The notes beneath the pieces were generated by a model, which worked only from the letters and a program-made list of their open reading frames with translations, had not been told where the DNA came from and searched no databases. Positions 9,783 through 17,101 of a DNA stretch of 64,000 nucleotides are shown here, piece after piece (positions within the stretch are counted from its first letter, which is position 1; each line of letters opens with the position of its first letter). The stretch spans positions 248,001 to 312,000 of the forward strand of contig NZ_LBHV01000001.1 in the NCBI RefSeq assembly GCF_001005825.1, written 5' to 3'. This DNA comes from Rhizobium sp. LC145 (GTDB lineage: Bacteria > Pseudomonadota > Alphaproteobacteria > Rhizobiales > Rhizobiaceae). Position numbers and translations under genes: made by a program.

Positions 9783-10337
9783 ATGAAAGTATCCGAAGCA
9801 GAAATCCTGATCATTCCGGGTTACACCAATTCCGGGCCGGGACACTGGCAGACGCGCTGGGAGACGAAGCTTTCGACGGCGCGCCGCGTGGAGCAGGCCG
9901 AATGGTCGAAGCCGGTGCGGGAAGACTGGGTGGCGCGCGTTGCCGAAGAGGTGAATGCCGCGGTCAAGCCGGTGGTGCTGGTCGCCCACTCGCTGGGCAT
10001 ACCCTCCGCGGTCCACGCGATCCCGCTATTTCGCAAGAAGGTGGCCGGCGCCTTTTTCGTCGCCCCGCCGGAACTCGACAATCCCGAGATCCGGCCGAAG
10101 CATCTGATGACCTTTGGTCCCTATCCGCGCGATCCCCTGCCCTTTCCGTCATTGATGATCGCAAGCCGCAACGATCCATTCGGCTCCTATGAACATGCGG
10201 ACGAAATCGCCAACGCCTGGGGTTCGCTCATCATCGATGCGGGCGAAACGGGCCATATCAACGCGGAAAGCGGCCACGGCCCCTGGCCGGAAGGTACGAT
10301 GGTTTTCGCGCAGTTCCTCAGCCAGCTGAAGCCCTGA
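9783..10337 (+). CDS. RBBP9/YdeN-family alpha/beta hydrolase
   Basis: A 184-residue serine hydrolase of the RBBP9/YdeN family. It starts with the family pattern ILIIPGYTNSGPGHWQTRWE, has the nucleophile elbow VAHSLG near 70, an acidic residue in ASRNDPFGS, and the catalytic histidine in GHINAESGHGPWPEG. The frame is open from 9705, but the ATG at 9783 gives the conserved N-terminus of the family. Family members are small esterases of unclear physiological substrate. A bidirectional terminator separates it from the convergent zeta-inhibitor gene. Confidence 0.88.
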   Translation: MKVSEAEILIIPGYTNSGPGHWQTRWETKLSTARRVEQAEWSKPVREDWVARVAEEVNAAVKPVVLVAHSLGIPSAVHAIPLFRKKVAGAFFVAPPELDNPEIRPKHLMTFGPYPRDPLPFPSLMIASRNDPFGSYEHADEIANAWGSLIIDAGETGHINAESGHGPWPEGTMVFAQFLSQLKP

Positions 10338-10373
10338 CGGAAACTGCCTGACGCCGCAACGCAGTAGAGAACA

Positions 10374-10408
10374 GCAAAAAGCCGCGCCCGATGAGCGCGG
10401 CTTTTTGC
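10374..10408. terminator. Bidirectional rho-independent terminator
   Basis: A perfect 14-bp inverted repeat, GCAAAAAGCCGCGC at 10374-10387 and its complement at 10395-10408, with a 7-nt loop. The A-run on one side and T-run on the other serve both the hydrolase gene (plus) and the DUF1476 gene (minus). Confidence 0.9.
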
Positions 10409-10424
10409 TTGAGTGATGTCAGGT

Positions 10425-10739
10425 TTACTGCTCGAGCTGGGCCACGGCCTCGGCGAGGAACTGGTACATTTTCGTACGGATGTCCTCGTCCGAAATCGAA
10501 ACGCTCGCGGCGTCGAAATCCTTGCGCAGCTTGCGGAAAACGTCTTCCTCGCCGGCTTCCTCGAAATCGGCGGCGACGACTTCCCTGGCATAGGCTTCCG
10601 TATCGCTCTTCCCAAGAAGGTCCGCGGCCCAGAGGCCAACCAGCTTGTTGCGACGGGCTAGCGCCTTGAACTTCAGTTCCTGGTCATGCGCGAACTTGTT
10701 TTCGAAGCCTTTTTCGCGATCGTTGAACGTCGTGGCCAT
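10425..10739 (-). CDS. F1Fo-ATPase zeta-type inhibitor (DUF1476)
   Basis: A 104-residue protein beginning MATTFNDREKGFENKFAHDQ, the diagnostic N-terminus of DUF1476. In Paracoccus denitrificans this family is the zeta subunit, whose N-terminal segment blocks ATP hydrolysis by the F1 sector; the remainder (FKALARRNKLVGLWAADLLG and the acidic helical tail) forms a four-helix bundle. The ATG at 10739 has GGGAG 6 nt before it; upstream extension to 10841 is not supported. In many alphaproteobacteria the gene sits near purine or BolA genes, as loosely here. That it inhibits the ATPase in this organism is inferred from the family. Confidence 0.92.
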   Translation of the reverse strand: MATTFNDREKGFENKFAHDQELKFKALARRNKLVGLWAADLLGKSDTEAYAREVVAADFEEAGEEDVFRKLRKDFDAASVSISDEDIRTKMYQFLAEAVAQLEQ

Positions 10740-10980
10740 GCGGATCTCCCAAACGATTGGTCGCTTTGACCCATAATCAAACCGGCACCGAAGCGCAATG
10801 CGCTTTGTCGACCGGAACGGCGATGTCCCGCGATCAAGCAATCATGCAGCCCCTCGGCGCATGTCTTCCGCATTGATGATGCCGGATTGTCATAAAACTG
10901 TCGCAAAACTCGCCAGGGATTGTTGTCCCCGCTCGGCCGAGGAGTTCGAAGCGCGGAATAGCCGGGATCAGGAGGGCTGG

Positions 10981-11610
10981 ATGCATAATTCGAGATCGAT
11001 CACACTTGGCGGTTCCCGCATAGATATCAAAGTCGTGTCGTTCGTCACGATGATCGTCCTTGTCATAACGGCTTTGGTCGTGGCCGCCGACACGTGGTGG
11101 GGAATCGACCACCATGATCTGATGCGGGACCCGAATGCGATCGCAAATCATCCACGCTATTTCGGCATAATCTCCAATCTCGGCGTCGTTCTATGGATCG
11201 CGAGCGCCGCGGTAGCGCTTCAGGCCTATGCCTCGCTGGGCTTGAAGCGACGGGGAGAGTTCAGCGGATTGCTCTTTTCCGGCGGGATTTTCGCGACGTT
11301 GATGGGGCTCGACGATCTTTTCATGCTTCACGAGTCGATTTCCGTCACGGGTTTGGCCGAGCCGCTTATCCTGCTTCCGCATGCGCTGTTCTTGGCGGTG
11401 TGCTGCTATTACGCCTGGCTTATGCGAACCGAAACGCCGTGGCTGGTGTTTGGTGCGGCCGTCATGTCCTTTGGCCTGTCCCTGCTCTTCGATCTCTATC
11501 CCTCATACTTTCCGGGACTGATGCTCCTCGAGGAGGGCTTTAAGCTGTATGGAATCCTCCTGTTTTCAACCTATATGTTCCTCGTCGGCCACGCCGCGTT
11601 GAGGCGCTAG
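10981..11610 (+). CDS. Six-helix membrane protein of unknown function
   Basis: I do not recognise this 209-residue protein. The ATG at 10981 follows GGAGG by 5 nt, which fixes the start. It has six hydrophobic segments: VVSFVTMIVLVITALVVAAD, FGIISNLGVVLWIASAAVAL, FSGLLFSGGIFATLMGLDD, LPHALFLAVCCYYAWLM, LVFGAAVMSFGLSLLFDLYP and KLYGILLFSTYMFLVGHAAL. Charged and polar residues lie at or inside membrane boundaries: DDLFMLHES after helix 3 and LLEEGFKLYG before helix 6, a pattern that could bind a metal or form an intramembrane active site. It stands alone between the divergent zeta-inhibitor gene and purC. Confidence 0.78.
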   Translation: MHNSRSITLGGSRIDIKVVSFVTMIVLVITALVVAADTWWGIDHHDLMRDPNAIANHPRYFGIISNLGVVLWIASAAVALQAYASLGLKRRGEFSGLLFSGGIFATLMGLDDLFMLHESISVTGLAEPLILLPHALFLAVCCYYAWLMRTETPWLVFGAAVMSFGLSLLFDLYPSYFPGLMLLEEGFKLYGILLFSTYMFLVGHAALRR

Positions 11611-11883
11611 CCGGGCCGGCAACTGGATCGGGAAGACGGACAAGCACCTTTTTCTTGTTCATAGCCGCCGTTTTTCTTCCACGACGGCACCGTCACCGGA
11701 ACAAGGTTTCGAGAATCCGTGTAATCTCAGAACAAATGTTCGTGGTGAAGGCACCGGCCCAATGCGGCTGCTGACAAGGTTAAGAGGTCTGCATTGTGAA
11801 ATGCGTTCTTTTCCGATAAGGGACCGCTTCAACGATCTTCCACTGCGTCCGCATTACGGATGCCAACAACGAGACAAAAAATC

Positions 11884-12648
11884 ATGAACCGTCGCCGCCG
11901 TATCTACGAAGGCAAGGCCAAGATCCTTTATGAAGGCCCGGAACCGGGCACGCTGATTCAGTTCTTCAAGGATGACGCCACCGCATTCAACAAGAAGAAG
12001 CATGATGTCATCGACGGCAAGGGCGTTCTGAACAACCGCATCTCGGAATACCTCTTCACGCATCTGAACAAGATCGGCATTCCGACGCACTTCATCCGCC
12101 GGCTGAACATGCGCGAGCAGCTGATCAAGGAAGTGGAGATGATCCCGCTCGAGATCGTGGTGCGCAACGTCGCCGCGGGCTCGCTGTCGACCCGCCTCGG
12201 CATCGAGGAAGGCATGGTTCTGCCGCGCTCGATCATCGAATTCTACTACAAGTCGGATTCGCTCGCCGATCCCATGGTTTCGGAAGAGCACATCACCGCC
12301 TTCGGCTGGGCCAATCCGGCCGAGCTCGACGACATCATGGCGCTCGCGATCCGCGTCAACGACTTCCTTTCCGGCCTCTTCCTGGGCGTCGGCATCCAGC
12401 TCGTCGATTTCAAGATCGAATGCGGCCGCCTCTACGAAGGCGACATGATGCGCATCATCCTGGCCGACGAGATTTCGCCGGACAGCTGCCGTCTGTGGGA
12501 TATCGAGACCAAGGAAAAGATGGACAAGGACCGTTTCCGCCGGGATTTGGGCGGTCTTGTCGAAGCCTATTCCGAAGTCGCCCGCCGGCTCGGCATCATT
12601 AATGAAAACGAACCGATCCGCGGCACCGGCCCGGTTCTCGTCAAGTAA
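11884..12648 (+). CDS. purC: Phosphoribosylaminoimidazole-succinocarboxamide synthase (SAICAR synthetase)
   Basis: A 254-residue ATP-dependent ligase joining CAIR and aspartate in purine synthesis. It begins [20 protein letters not shown] and contains the family signatures [13 protein letters not shown] and [10 protein letters not shown], with [14 protein letters not shown] near the C-terminus. The frame opens at 11860 but the ATG at 11884 gives the family N-terminus. First gene of purC-purS-(85-aa protein)-purQ, with only 17 nt to purS. The 273 nt upstream (11611-11883) hold no gene and are probably its promoter region. Confidence 0.97.
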   Translation: MNRRRRIYEGKAKILYEGPEPGTLIQFFKDDATAFNKKKHDVIDGKGVLNNRISEYLFTHLNKIGIPTHFIRRLNMREQLIKEVEMIPLEIVVRNVAAGSLSTRLGIEEGMVLPRSIIEFYYKSDSLADPMVSEEHITAFGWANPAELDDIMALAIRVNDFLSGLFLGVGIQLVDFKIECGRLYEGDMMRIILADEISPDSCRLWDIETKEKMDKDRFRRDLGGLVEAYSEVARRLGIINENEPIRGTGPVLVK

Positions 12649-12665
12649 TCATCGGGGGTAGATCA

Positions 12666-12908
12666 GTGATCAAGGCACGCGTGACCGTCACGCTCAAGAA
12701 TGGCGTTCTCGACCCGCAGGGCAAGGCCATCGAAGGCGCTCTCGGCAGCCTCGGCTTTTCCGGCCTCGGCCATGTGCGGCAGGGCAAGGTCTTCGATATC
12801 GAAGTGAATGGCGCCGACAAGGCGAAGGCCGAGGCCGACCTCAAGGAAATGTGCGAGAAGCTTCTGGCAAACACGGTCATCGAGAATTATACTATAACTC
12901 TCGACTGA
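12666..12908 (+). CDS. purS: Phosphoribosylformylglycinamidine synthase subunit PurS (GTG start)
   Basis: An 80-residue protein that bridges PurL and PurQ in the three-subunit FGAM synthase of alphaproteobacteria and Gram-positives. The sequence KARVTVTLKNGVLDPQGKAI and the end MCEKLLANTVIENYTI are diagnostic. The start is GTG at 12666, with GGGGG 7 nt upstream. Its PurQ partner follows after one small gene; the PurL partner is encoded 4 kb downstream. Confidence 0.96.
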   Translation: MIKARVTVTLKNGVLDPQGKAIEGALGSLGFSGLGHVRQGKVFDIEVNGADKAKAEADLKEMCEKLLANTVIENYTITLD

Positions 12909-12925
12909 AGGTTGTGGAGCATGTG

Positions 12926-13183
12926 ATGGCTGAGATCACGAACGACTTGGTGTATGAGCTGATGAAGCGCATGCATTCCGAACTGGGTAATCTGCGGGAG
13001 GACCAGAGGGGCCTTCGGCAGGACGTTATCAGCCTTCGCAATCACATGCATGTCATGCAGGGCGACATGAACAACTTGCACACGACGATGGCGCAAGTTC
13101 TCGTCCGTCTCGATCGTATCGAAAACCGCCTCGAATTGCGCGAACTCGCCGAGGCACAGGCAAGGTTTGAACCGCACCCATGA
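12926..13183 (+). CDS. Small helical (coiled-coil-like) protein inside the purS-purQ operon
   Basis: An 85-residue protein that I cannot assign to a named family. The ATG at 12926 is preceded by GGAG at 6 nt and the stop overlaps the purQ start (ATGA), so expression is coupled to purQ. The sequence is almost entirely helical with heptad-like spacing of hydrophobics: [37 protein letters not shown] and [20 protein letters not shown]. There are no cysteines and no membrane segment. Placement between two FGAM synthase subunits suggests, without proof, an accessory factor of that complex; it could equally be a passenger. Confidence 0.82.
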   Translation: MAEITNDLVYELMKRMHSELGNLREDQRGLRQDVISLRNHMHVMQGDMNNLHTTMAQVLVRLDRIENRLELRELAEAQARFEPHP

Positions 13184-13851
13184 AATCCGCAGTCGTCCAG
13201 CTTCCCGGCCTCAATCGCGACCGCGACATGATCGCCGCGCTTACCAAGATTTCCGGTCAGGCGCCGATCACGGTCTGGCAGACAGAAACCGAAATCCCGG
13301 ATGTAGACCTGATCGTCATTCCCGGCGGCTTCTCCTATGGCGATTATCTGCGCTGCGGCGCAATCGCCGCCCGCATGCCGGTCATGCAGGCCATCAAGGA
13401 AAAGGCCGACCAGGGCGTAAAGGTGCTCGGCGTCTGCAACGGCTTCCAGATCCTGGTCGAAGCGGGAATGTTGCCGGGCGCACTGATGCGCAATACGTCC
13501 CTCAGGTTCGTCTGCAAGGAAGTGAAGCTGGAAGTGGTCAACGCCGAGACGGATTTCACCCGCGCCTATGAAAAGGGCCAGGTCATCCGCTGCCCGGTCG
13601 CGCATCACGACGGCAATTATTTCGTCGATGCGGACACCCTCGCCTCCATGGAAGACGCAGGGCAGATCGTTTTCCGTTATACCGACGGCACCAATCCGAA
13701 CGGCTCGCTTAGCGATATCGCGGGCGTCATCAATGCTCGCGGCAACGTGCTCGGCATGATGCCGCATCCGGAAAACCTGATCGAAGCGGCCCATGGCGGC
13801 AATGACGGGCGCGGCATCTTCGCCTCAGCCCTCGATGTGATCGCAGCTTAA
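13180..13851 (+). CDS. purQ: Phosphoribosylformylglycinamidine synthase subunit PurQ
   Basis: A 223-residue class I glutamine amidotransferase that supplies ammonia to PurL. It opens [17 protein letters not shown], has the nucleophilic cysteine in GVCNGFQIL near 87, the oxyanion-type [15 protein letters not shown], and the His/Glu pair in [15 protein letters not shown] near the C-terminus. Length fits the stand-alone PurQ of PurS-containing species. Its start overlaps the small upstream gene by 4 nt. Confidence 0.97.
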   Translation: MKSAVVQLPGLNRDRDMIAALTKISGQAPITVWQTETEIPDVDLIVIPGGFSYGDYLRCGAIAARMPVMQAIKEKADQGVKVLGVCNGFQILVEAGMLPGALMRNTSLRFVCKEVKLEVVNAETDFTRAYEKGQVIRCPVAHHDGNYFVDADTLASMEDAGQIVFRYTDGTNPNGSLSDIAGVINARGNVLGMMPHPENLIEAAHGGNDGRGIFASALDVIAA

Positions 13852-13908
13852 CCTTCCCCTCACCATACCGTTGTAGAACGGCGCGCGCGCCGCTTTCAGG
13901 ATATCCCG

Positions 13909-14307
13909 ATGCCGTTCTACACCCGCAGCCTCACGCTCGTTTTCCTCGCCGCCGCCGGCACTATGCTGACAGCTTGTCAGGCGGACAGGAAACCGGCCCC
14001 CTCCCCGAACAATGCCGCCTTGCCCATGATGGAGCGCGTCGCGCTTGCGGCGAATGCCTGCTGGTTCAAATCGGGAGATACCGCCTTCAAGCCCTATCGG
14101 CTGGCGCCGGAGCTCAATTCCTTCTCGGGCCGTCCGCGCATTCTCGCCGTACCGCGCAATAGCCCGGAATCGCGGCCGGTTCTCGTCGTCCAGGCGGAGG
14201 GCAATCCCGCGAAGCTCGATGCCTTCGGTCCGATAATGGCCGGCGAAACCGGCGAACGGATCAAGCGCGACGTATTGCGCTGGGCGGGTGGCGGCAAAGG
14301 CTGCTGA
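13909..14307 (+). CDS. Small predicted lipoprotein
   Basis: A 132-residue protein with a lipoprotein signal: MPFYTRSLTLVFLAAAGTML followed by the lipobox LTAC, which would make the cysteine near position 23 the lipid-modified residue. The mature part has AANACWFKSGDTAFKPYRL, LNSFSGRPRILAVPR and VLVVQAEGNPAKLDAF, a compact beta-rich sequence with two further cysteines, one at the extreme C-terminus (GGGKGC). I recognise no named domain. It follows purQ by 57 nt on the same strand and might read through from the purine operon. Confidence 0.78.
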   Translation: MPFYTRSLTLVFLAAAGTMLTACQADRKPAPSPNNAALPMMERVALAANACWFKSGDTAFKPYRLAPELNSFSGRPRILAVPRNSPESRPVLVVQAEGNPAKLDAFGPIMAGETGERIKRDVLRWAGGGKGC

Positions 14308-14449
14308 GAAACCCACCTCGGCCCATTCCACCTAAATCCCGCATCCGTTGAACATCCGTCCGGCCACAGCTTAAACGATGGATAGACGCGGGACGCTACC
14401 CGCTTTACCAATCACTGAGGATCGCAAAGCGATTCGGTGAGGTGGACGC

Positions 14450-15019
14450 ATGCTGATGAAATCCGAATGCCTTCATGTTCTCCTTTCGGCCGGTCTGGCC
14501 GCAACGCTCTGCTCCACTACGATCACTCCCGCAAATGCCCAGGAACCGATATTCGACGAAGCCCGCTTCGGCGTGCTCGCCTCCGTCGACAACGGACATC
14601 ACGAAGATGGGGTATTCGCGACGGGCATGATCTTCTTCGATCCCTGGGGCCATGATGCTGCGCAAGGCATCGACAAGCTCCTGCGTCCGCGAATCCATCT
14701 GGGCGGAAGCCTGAGCACGGCGGGCGAAACCAGCCAGGTCTATGCCGGCTTTTCCTGGACCGCCGATCTCACCGATCGGCTGTTTCTCGAAGTGGGTGTC
14801 GGCGGGGCGGTTCACGACGGCGACCTCGACTATGACGGCGGATCAGGCCCGGCGCTCGGCTGCCGCCTGCTTTTCCACGAATATGCGGCCGCCGGCTTCA
14901 GGCTCACCGACAACTGGCGGCTTACCGCCCAGATCGAGCACTCCTCCCATGCGGAGCTCTGCAACGGCCCGAACGACGGCCTGAGCCGCGCCGGCGTCAT
15001 GCTGGGCTACAAGTTCTAA
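14450..15019 (+). CDS. Acyloxyacyl hydrolase, PagL-like lipid A 3-O-deacylase
   Basis: A 189-residue outer-membrane protein with a signal peptide ending near ANA-QE. The mature chain is an eight-strand beta-barrel candidate (alternating strands such as VYAGFSWTADLTDRLFLEVG and WRLTAQIEHSSH) and ends in an aromatic residue, YKF, as expected for outer-membrane barrels. The segment IEHSSHAELCNGPNDGL aligns with the PagL active-site region, where a His and a Ser two residues later form the catalytic pair. PagL removes the 3-linked acyl chain of lipid A. Two cysteines (in ALGCRLL and AELCNG) may be linked in the periplasm. The exact substrate in this organism is inferred. Confidence 0.82.
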   Translation: MLMKSECLHVLLSAGLAATLCSTTITPANAQEPIFDEARFGVLASVDNGHHEDGVFATGMIFFDPWGHDAAQGIDKLLRPRIHLGGSLSTAGETSQVYAGFSWTADLTDRLFLEVGVGGAVHDGDLDYDGGSGPALGCRLLFHEYAAAGFRLTDNWRLTAQIEHSSHAELCNGPNDGLSRAGVMLGYKF

Positions 15020-15091
15020 AGCCCATGACCCAGCGGAAGCAACGGCTATCCGCCGCCGCCTCGTACTGCACGGGCGGACGATAAGAAAAGA

Positions 15092-15122
15092 CCCGATGCG
15101 CAGGTTGGGATGCGGCATCGGG
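15092..15122. terminator. Weak hairpin between convergent PagL-like and DUF1127 genes
   Basis: CCCGATGC at 15092-15099 pairs perfectly with GCATCGGG at 15115-15122 around a 15-nt loop. There is no long T run, so termination is plausible but not certain. Confidence 0.45.
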
Positions 15123-15154
15123 CCCTGCTTCCAATAGTGCTGGAAGAAGATGTT

Positions 15155-15436
15155 TCAGAACAGGAAGCGCGATTTGGCCGCTTCACGATGCGCCTCGACG
15201 CGGGTTAATCCGATATCCCGCAATTGGCCCTCATCCATATCCAGCAAAGCCACTCGGCCTTTGCGGCGGATGCTCCAGTTCCGATAGATGTCGATAATGC
15301 CAAGCAGGCCCTGGCGTGGTGCCGGCAAAGGCGACGGAGCCAAAAGATCACCGCTTGCCCGCAATTGCGACTCTCGAGCAAAGTTGTCTGGGTAAATTGT
15401 ATCGATTGTCGCAAGATATTCGTTTAACCTGCGCAT
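15155..15436 (-). CDS. DUF1127 (YjiS-like) small protein
   Basis: A 93-residue protein whose C-terminal half is the DUF1127 domain: LGIIDIYRNWSIRRKGRVAL then LLDMDEGQLRDIGLTRVEAH and a short tail REAAKSRFLF. The ATG at 15436 has AGGTGCGGT before it; an in-frame TTG at 15454 is a less likely start. DUF1127 proteins are arginine-rich and small; in Agrobacterium and other alphaproteobacteria some affect stress responses, phosphate metabolism or RNA handling, but this one is longer than the minimal 45-50-residue form. It is transcribed away from a MocR-type regulator across 82 bp. Confidence 0.85.
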   Translation of the reverse strand: MRRLNEYLATIDTIYPDNFARESQLRASGDLLAPSPLPAPRQGLLGIIDIYRNWSIRRKGRVALLDMDEGQLRDIGLTRVEAHREAAKSRFLF

Positions 15437-15463
15437 ACCGCACCTGCCATACAAGTCATTAGT

Positions 15464-15505
15464 GGTGCAATTCTTTTACATTGACTCAATTAAGGGTACA
15501 ATGTA
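15464..15505. promoter_or_regulatory. Candidate MocR operator in the DUF1127/MocR divergent promoter
   Basis: Two near-identical direct repeats, GGTGCAAT at 15464 and GGTACAAT at 15495, are 31 bp apart (about three helical turns on one DNA face). Overlapping them is an inverted repeat, TACATTG at 15477-15483 and CAATGTA at 15499-15505. MocR-family regulators such as GabR bind paired direct repeats at comparable spacing. A TTGACT at 15481 with TAGAGA 17 bp later could be the promoter of the MocR gene. Binding is inferred from layout only. Confidence 0.5.
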
Positions 15506-15518
15506 GAGAATTGTCACC

Positions 15519-16937
15519 ATGACAAGTTGGCTTCCAAACATCAAAGAGGGCAAAAGCCCGCTCTATATTCGCGTGGCGGATCAGATCGAGGACGCGATCA
15601 TGGCCGGCAACCTGCCGGCCGGCGCGAAACTGCCACCGCAAAGAAATCTGGCCTACGATATAGGTGTGACGATCGGCACGATCAGTCGCGCCTACTCCCT
15701 CTTGCATGAGCGGGGTCTCGTCAGCGGAGAAGTCGGACGCGGCACCTATGTTCGCCCGCGACCGGAAATTGCATCGCAGGATGCCAATGATCCGGCAACA
15801 GCCAGTTTCGCGGGCACCCGCCCCTTCCACCCTCCACCGGGCAAGATCCGGTTCGACAGCACCGCAGCACCGGATGTCGGGCAAAATCAGATAATCGCCG
15901 GCATCATCAACGACATCATGCGAGACCACCCCCGGGAGATAGCAAGCTACACGCGGAGCTTTCCCGACCATTGGTCCGAAGCGGGGGCGCGCTGGCTTTC
16001 CTATGGCAACTGGACACCCGCAATCGACTCGGTCGTGCCCACCCTTGGTGCCCACGCCGGCATCATGGCCATTATCTCGTCGCTCACCAGTCCGGGCGAC
16101 AGGATCGTTTTCGAGCATATGACCTATTCGCAGATCAGCCGTGCGGCCGGGCTGATCGGGCGACGGAGTTCGCTCGTGGACGCGGACGATTTCGGCGTTC
16201 TGCCCGAGGATTTTGAGCGAGTCTGTGTCCAGCTGCACCCCAAGATTGCCTTCTTCATGTCCTCAGCCCAGAACCCGACACTCGCGACCCTGCCCCTCGA
16301 TCGCCGCAGGGCGATCGCCGATATCGCGCACAGGCACAATGTCTGGCTGATCGAGGACAATCTCTACGGCGCGATGGACAAGAAGGACATTCCTCTCATC
16401 GCTGAGCTGGCGCCGGACAGGACTTTCGTCATTGACGGATTGTCGAAATCCGTTGCGGCCGGCACTCGCGGCGGCTGGGTCGCCTGTCCGCCGCATTTTG
16501 CTCAGCGCGTCCGCATCGCCCACAAGATGTTAACAGGCGGACTGCCTTTCATGCTTGCGGAACTCTGCTCTCGCCTCGTCCTTTCCGGAGAGGCGGAACG
16601 CATATGGGATCGATGCCGTATTGAGATCAATGCCCGAGAGGAACTTGCAAGGGAAATCCTCGCCGGCCACGATTTCAATTCCAATCCGGACATTCCCTTC
16701 CTTTGGCTTAAGCTGCCGGAACCCTGGCTTTCCGCGACATTCAAGAACGCGGTCCTGGCCGACGGGGTGCTCATCGACGATGAAGACGAATTCAGGGCCG
16801 GACGATCGGGGAAGATCACGCATCGCGTCCGCATCGGGTTCTCCTCACCTCATACACGCCAAGATGTGGCAGCCGGGCTGAAGGTCGTTCGACGCCTGCT
16901 GGAAAACGGATCGGCGGGCTACGACAGCCTGGCTTGA
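15519..16937 (+). CDS. MocR-family GntR/aminotransferase transcriptional regulator
   Basis: A protein of 472 residues. The N-terminal 75 residues are a GntR winged helix ([60 protein letters not shown]); the rest is a fold-type I aminotransferase-like domain with [30 protein letters not shown] and the PLP lysine in [17 protein letters not shown]. MocR proteins bind PLP or PLP-substrate adducts and usually control a neighbouring gene; the only divergent neighbour is the DUF1127 gene, so that gene and the regulator itself are the likely targets. The effector cannot be deduced. Confidence 0.92.
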   Translation: MTSWLPNIKEGKSPLYIRVADQIEDAIMAGNLPAGAKLPPQRNLAYDIGVTIGTISRAYSLLHERGLVSGEVGRGTYVRPRPEIASQDANDPATASFAGTRPFHPPPGKIRFDSTAAPDVGQNQIIAGIINDIMRDHPREIASYTRSFPDHWSEAGARWLSYGNWTPAIDSVVPTLGAHAGIMAIISSLTSPGDRIVFEHMTYSQISRAAGLIGRRSSLVDADDFGVLPEDFERVCVQLHPKIAFFMSSAQNPTLATLPLDRRRAIADIAHRHNVWLIEDNLYGAMDKKDIPLIAELAPDRTFVIDGLSKSVAAGTRGGWVACPPHFAQRVRIAHKMLTGGLPFMLAELCSRLVLSGEAERIWDRCRIEINAREELAREILAGHDFNSNPDIPFLWLKLPEPWLSATFKNAVLADGVLIDDEDEFRAGRSGKITHRVRIGFSSPHTRQDVAAGLKVVRRLLENGSAGYDSLA

Positions 16938-16999
16938 GGCTAGTCGGCAGGTCGGTTCAGGCTCGGCCCGATCGCCTTCATCCCCGCAATCAAAGCTCT

Positions 17000-17028
17000 G
17001 CGGAAAGCGGAGGTTTTCCGCTATTTTC
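17000..17028 (+). terminator. Rho-independent terminator after the MocR gene
   Basis: GCGGAAA at 17000-17006 pairs with TTTCCGC at 17015-17021 (8-nt loop), followed by TATTTTCC. It lies between the MocR gene and purL, so purL probably has its own promoter downstream of it. Confidence 0.6.
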
Positions 17029-17101
17029 CTGTCGCGTGCAGCAAACACATGCGCTAAAGAGGCGCAACGCTTCGGAACGGCCAGCCATCCTAGGAACACT
17101 G

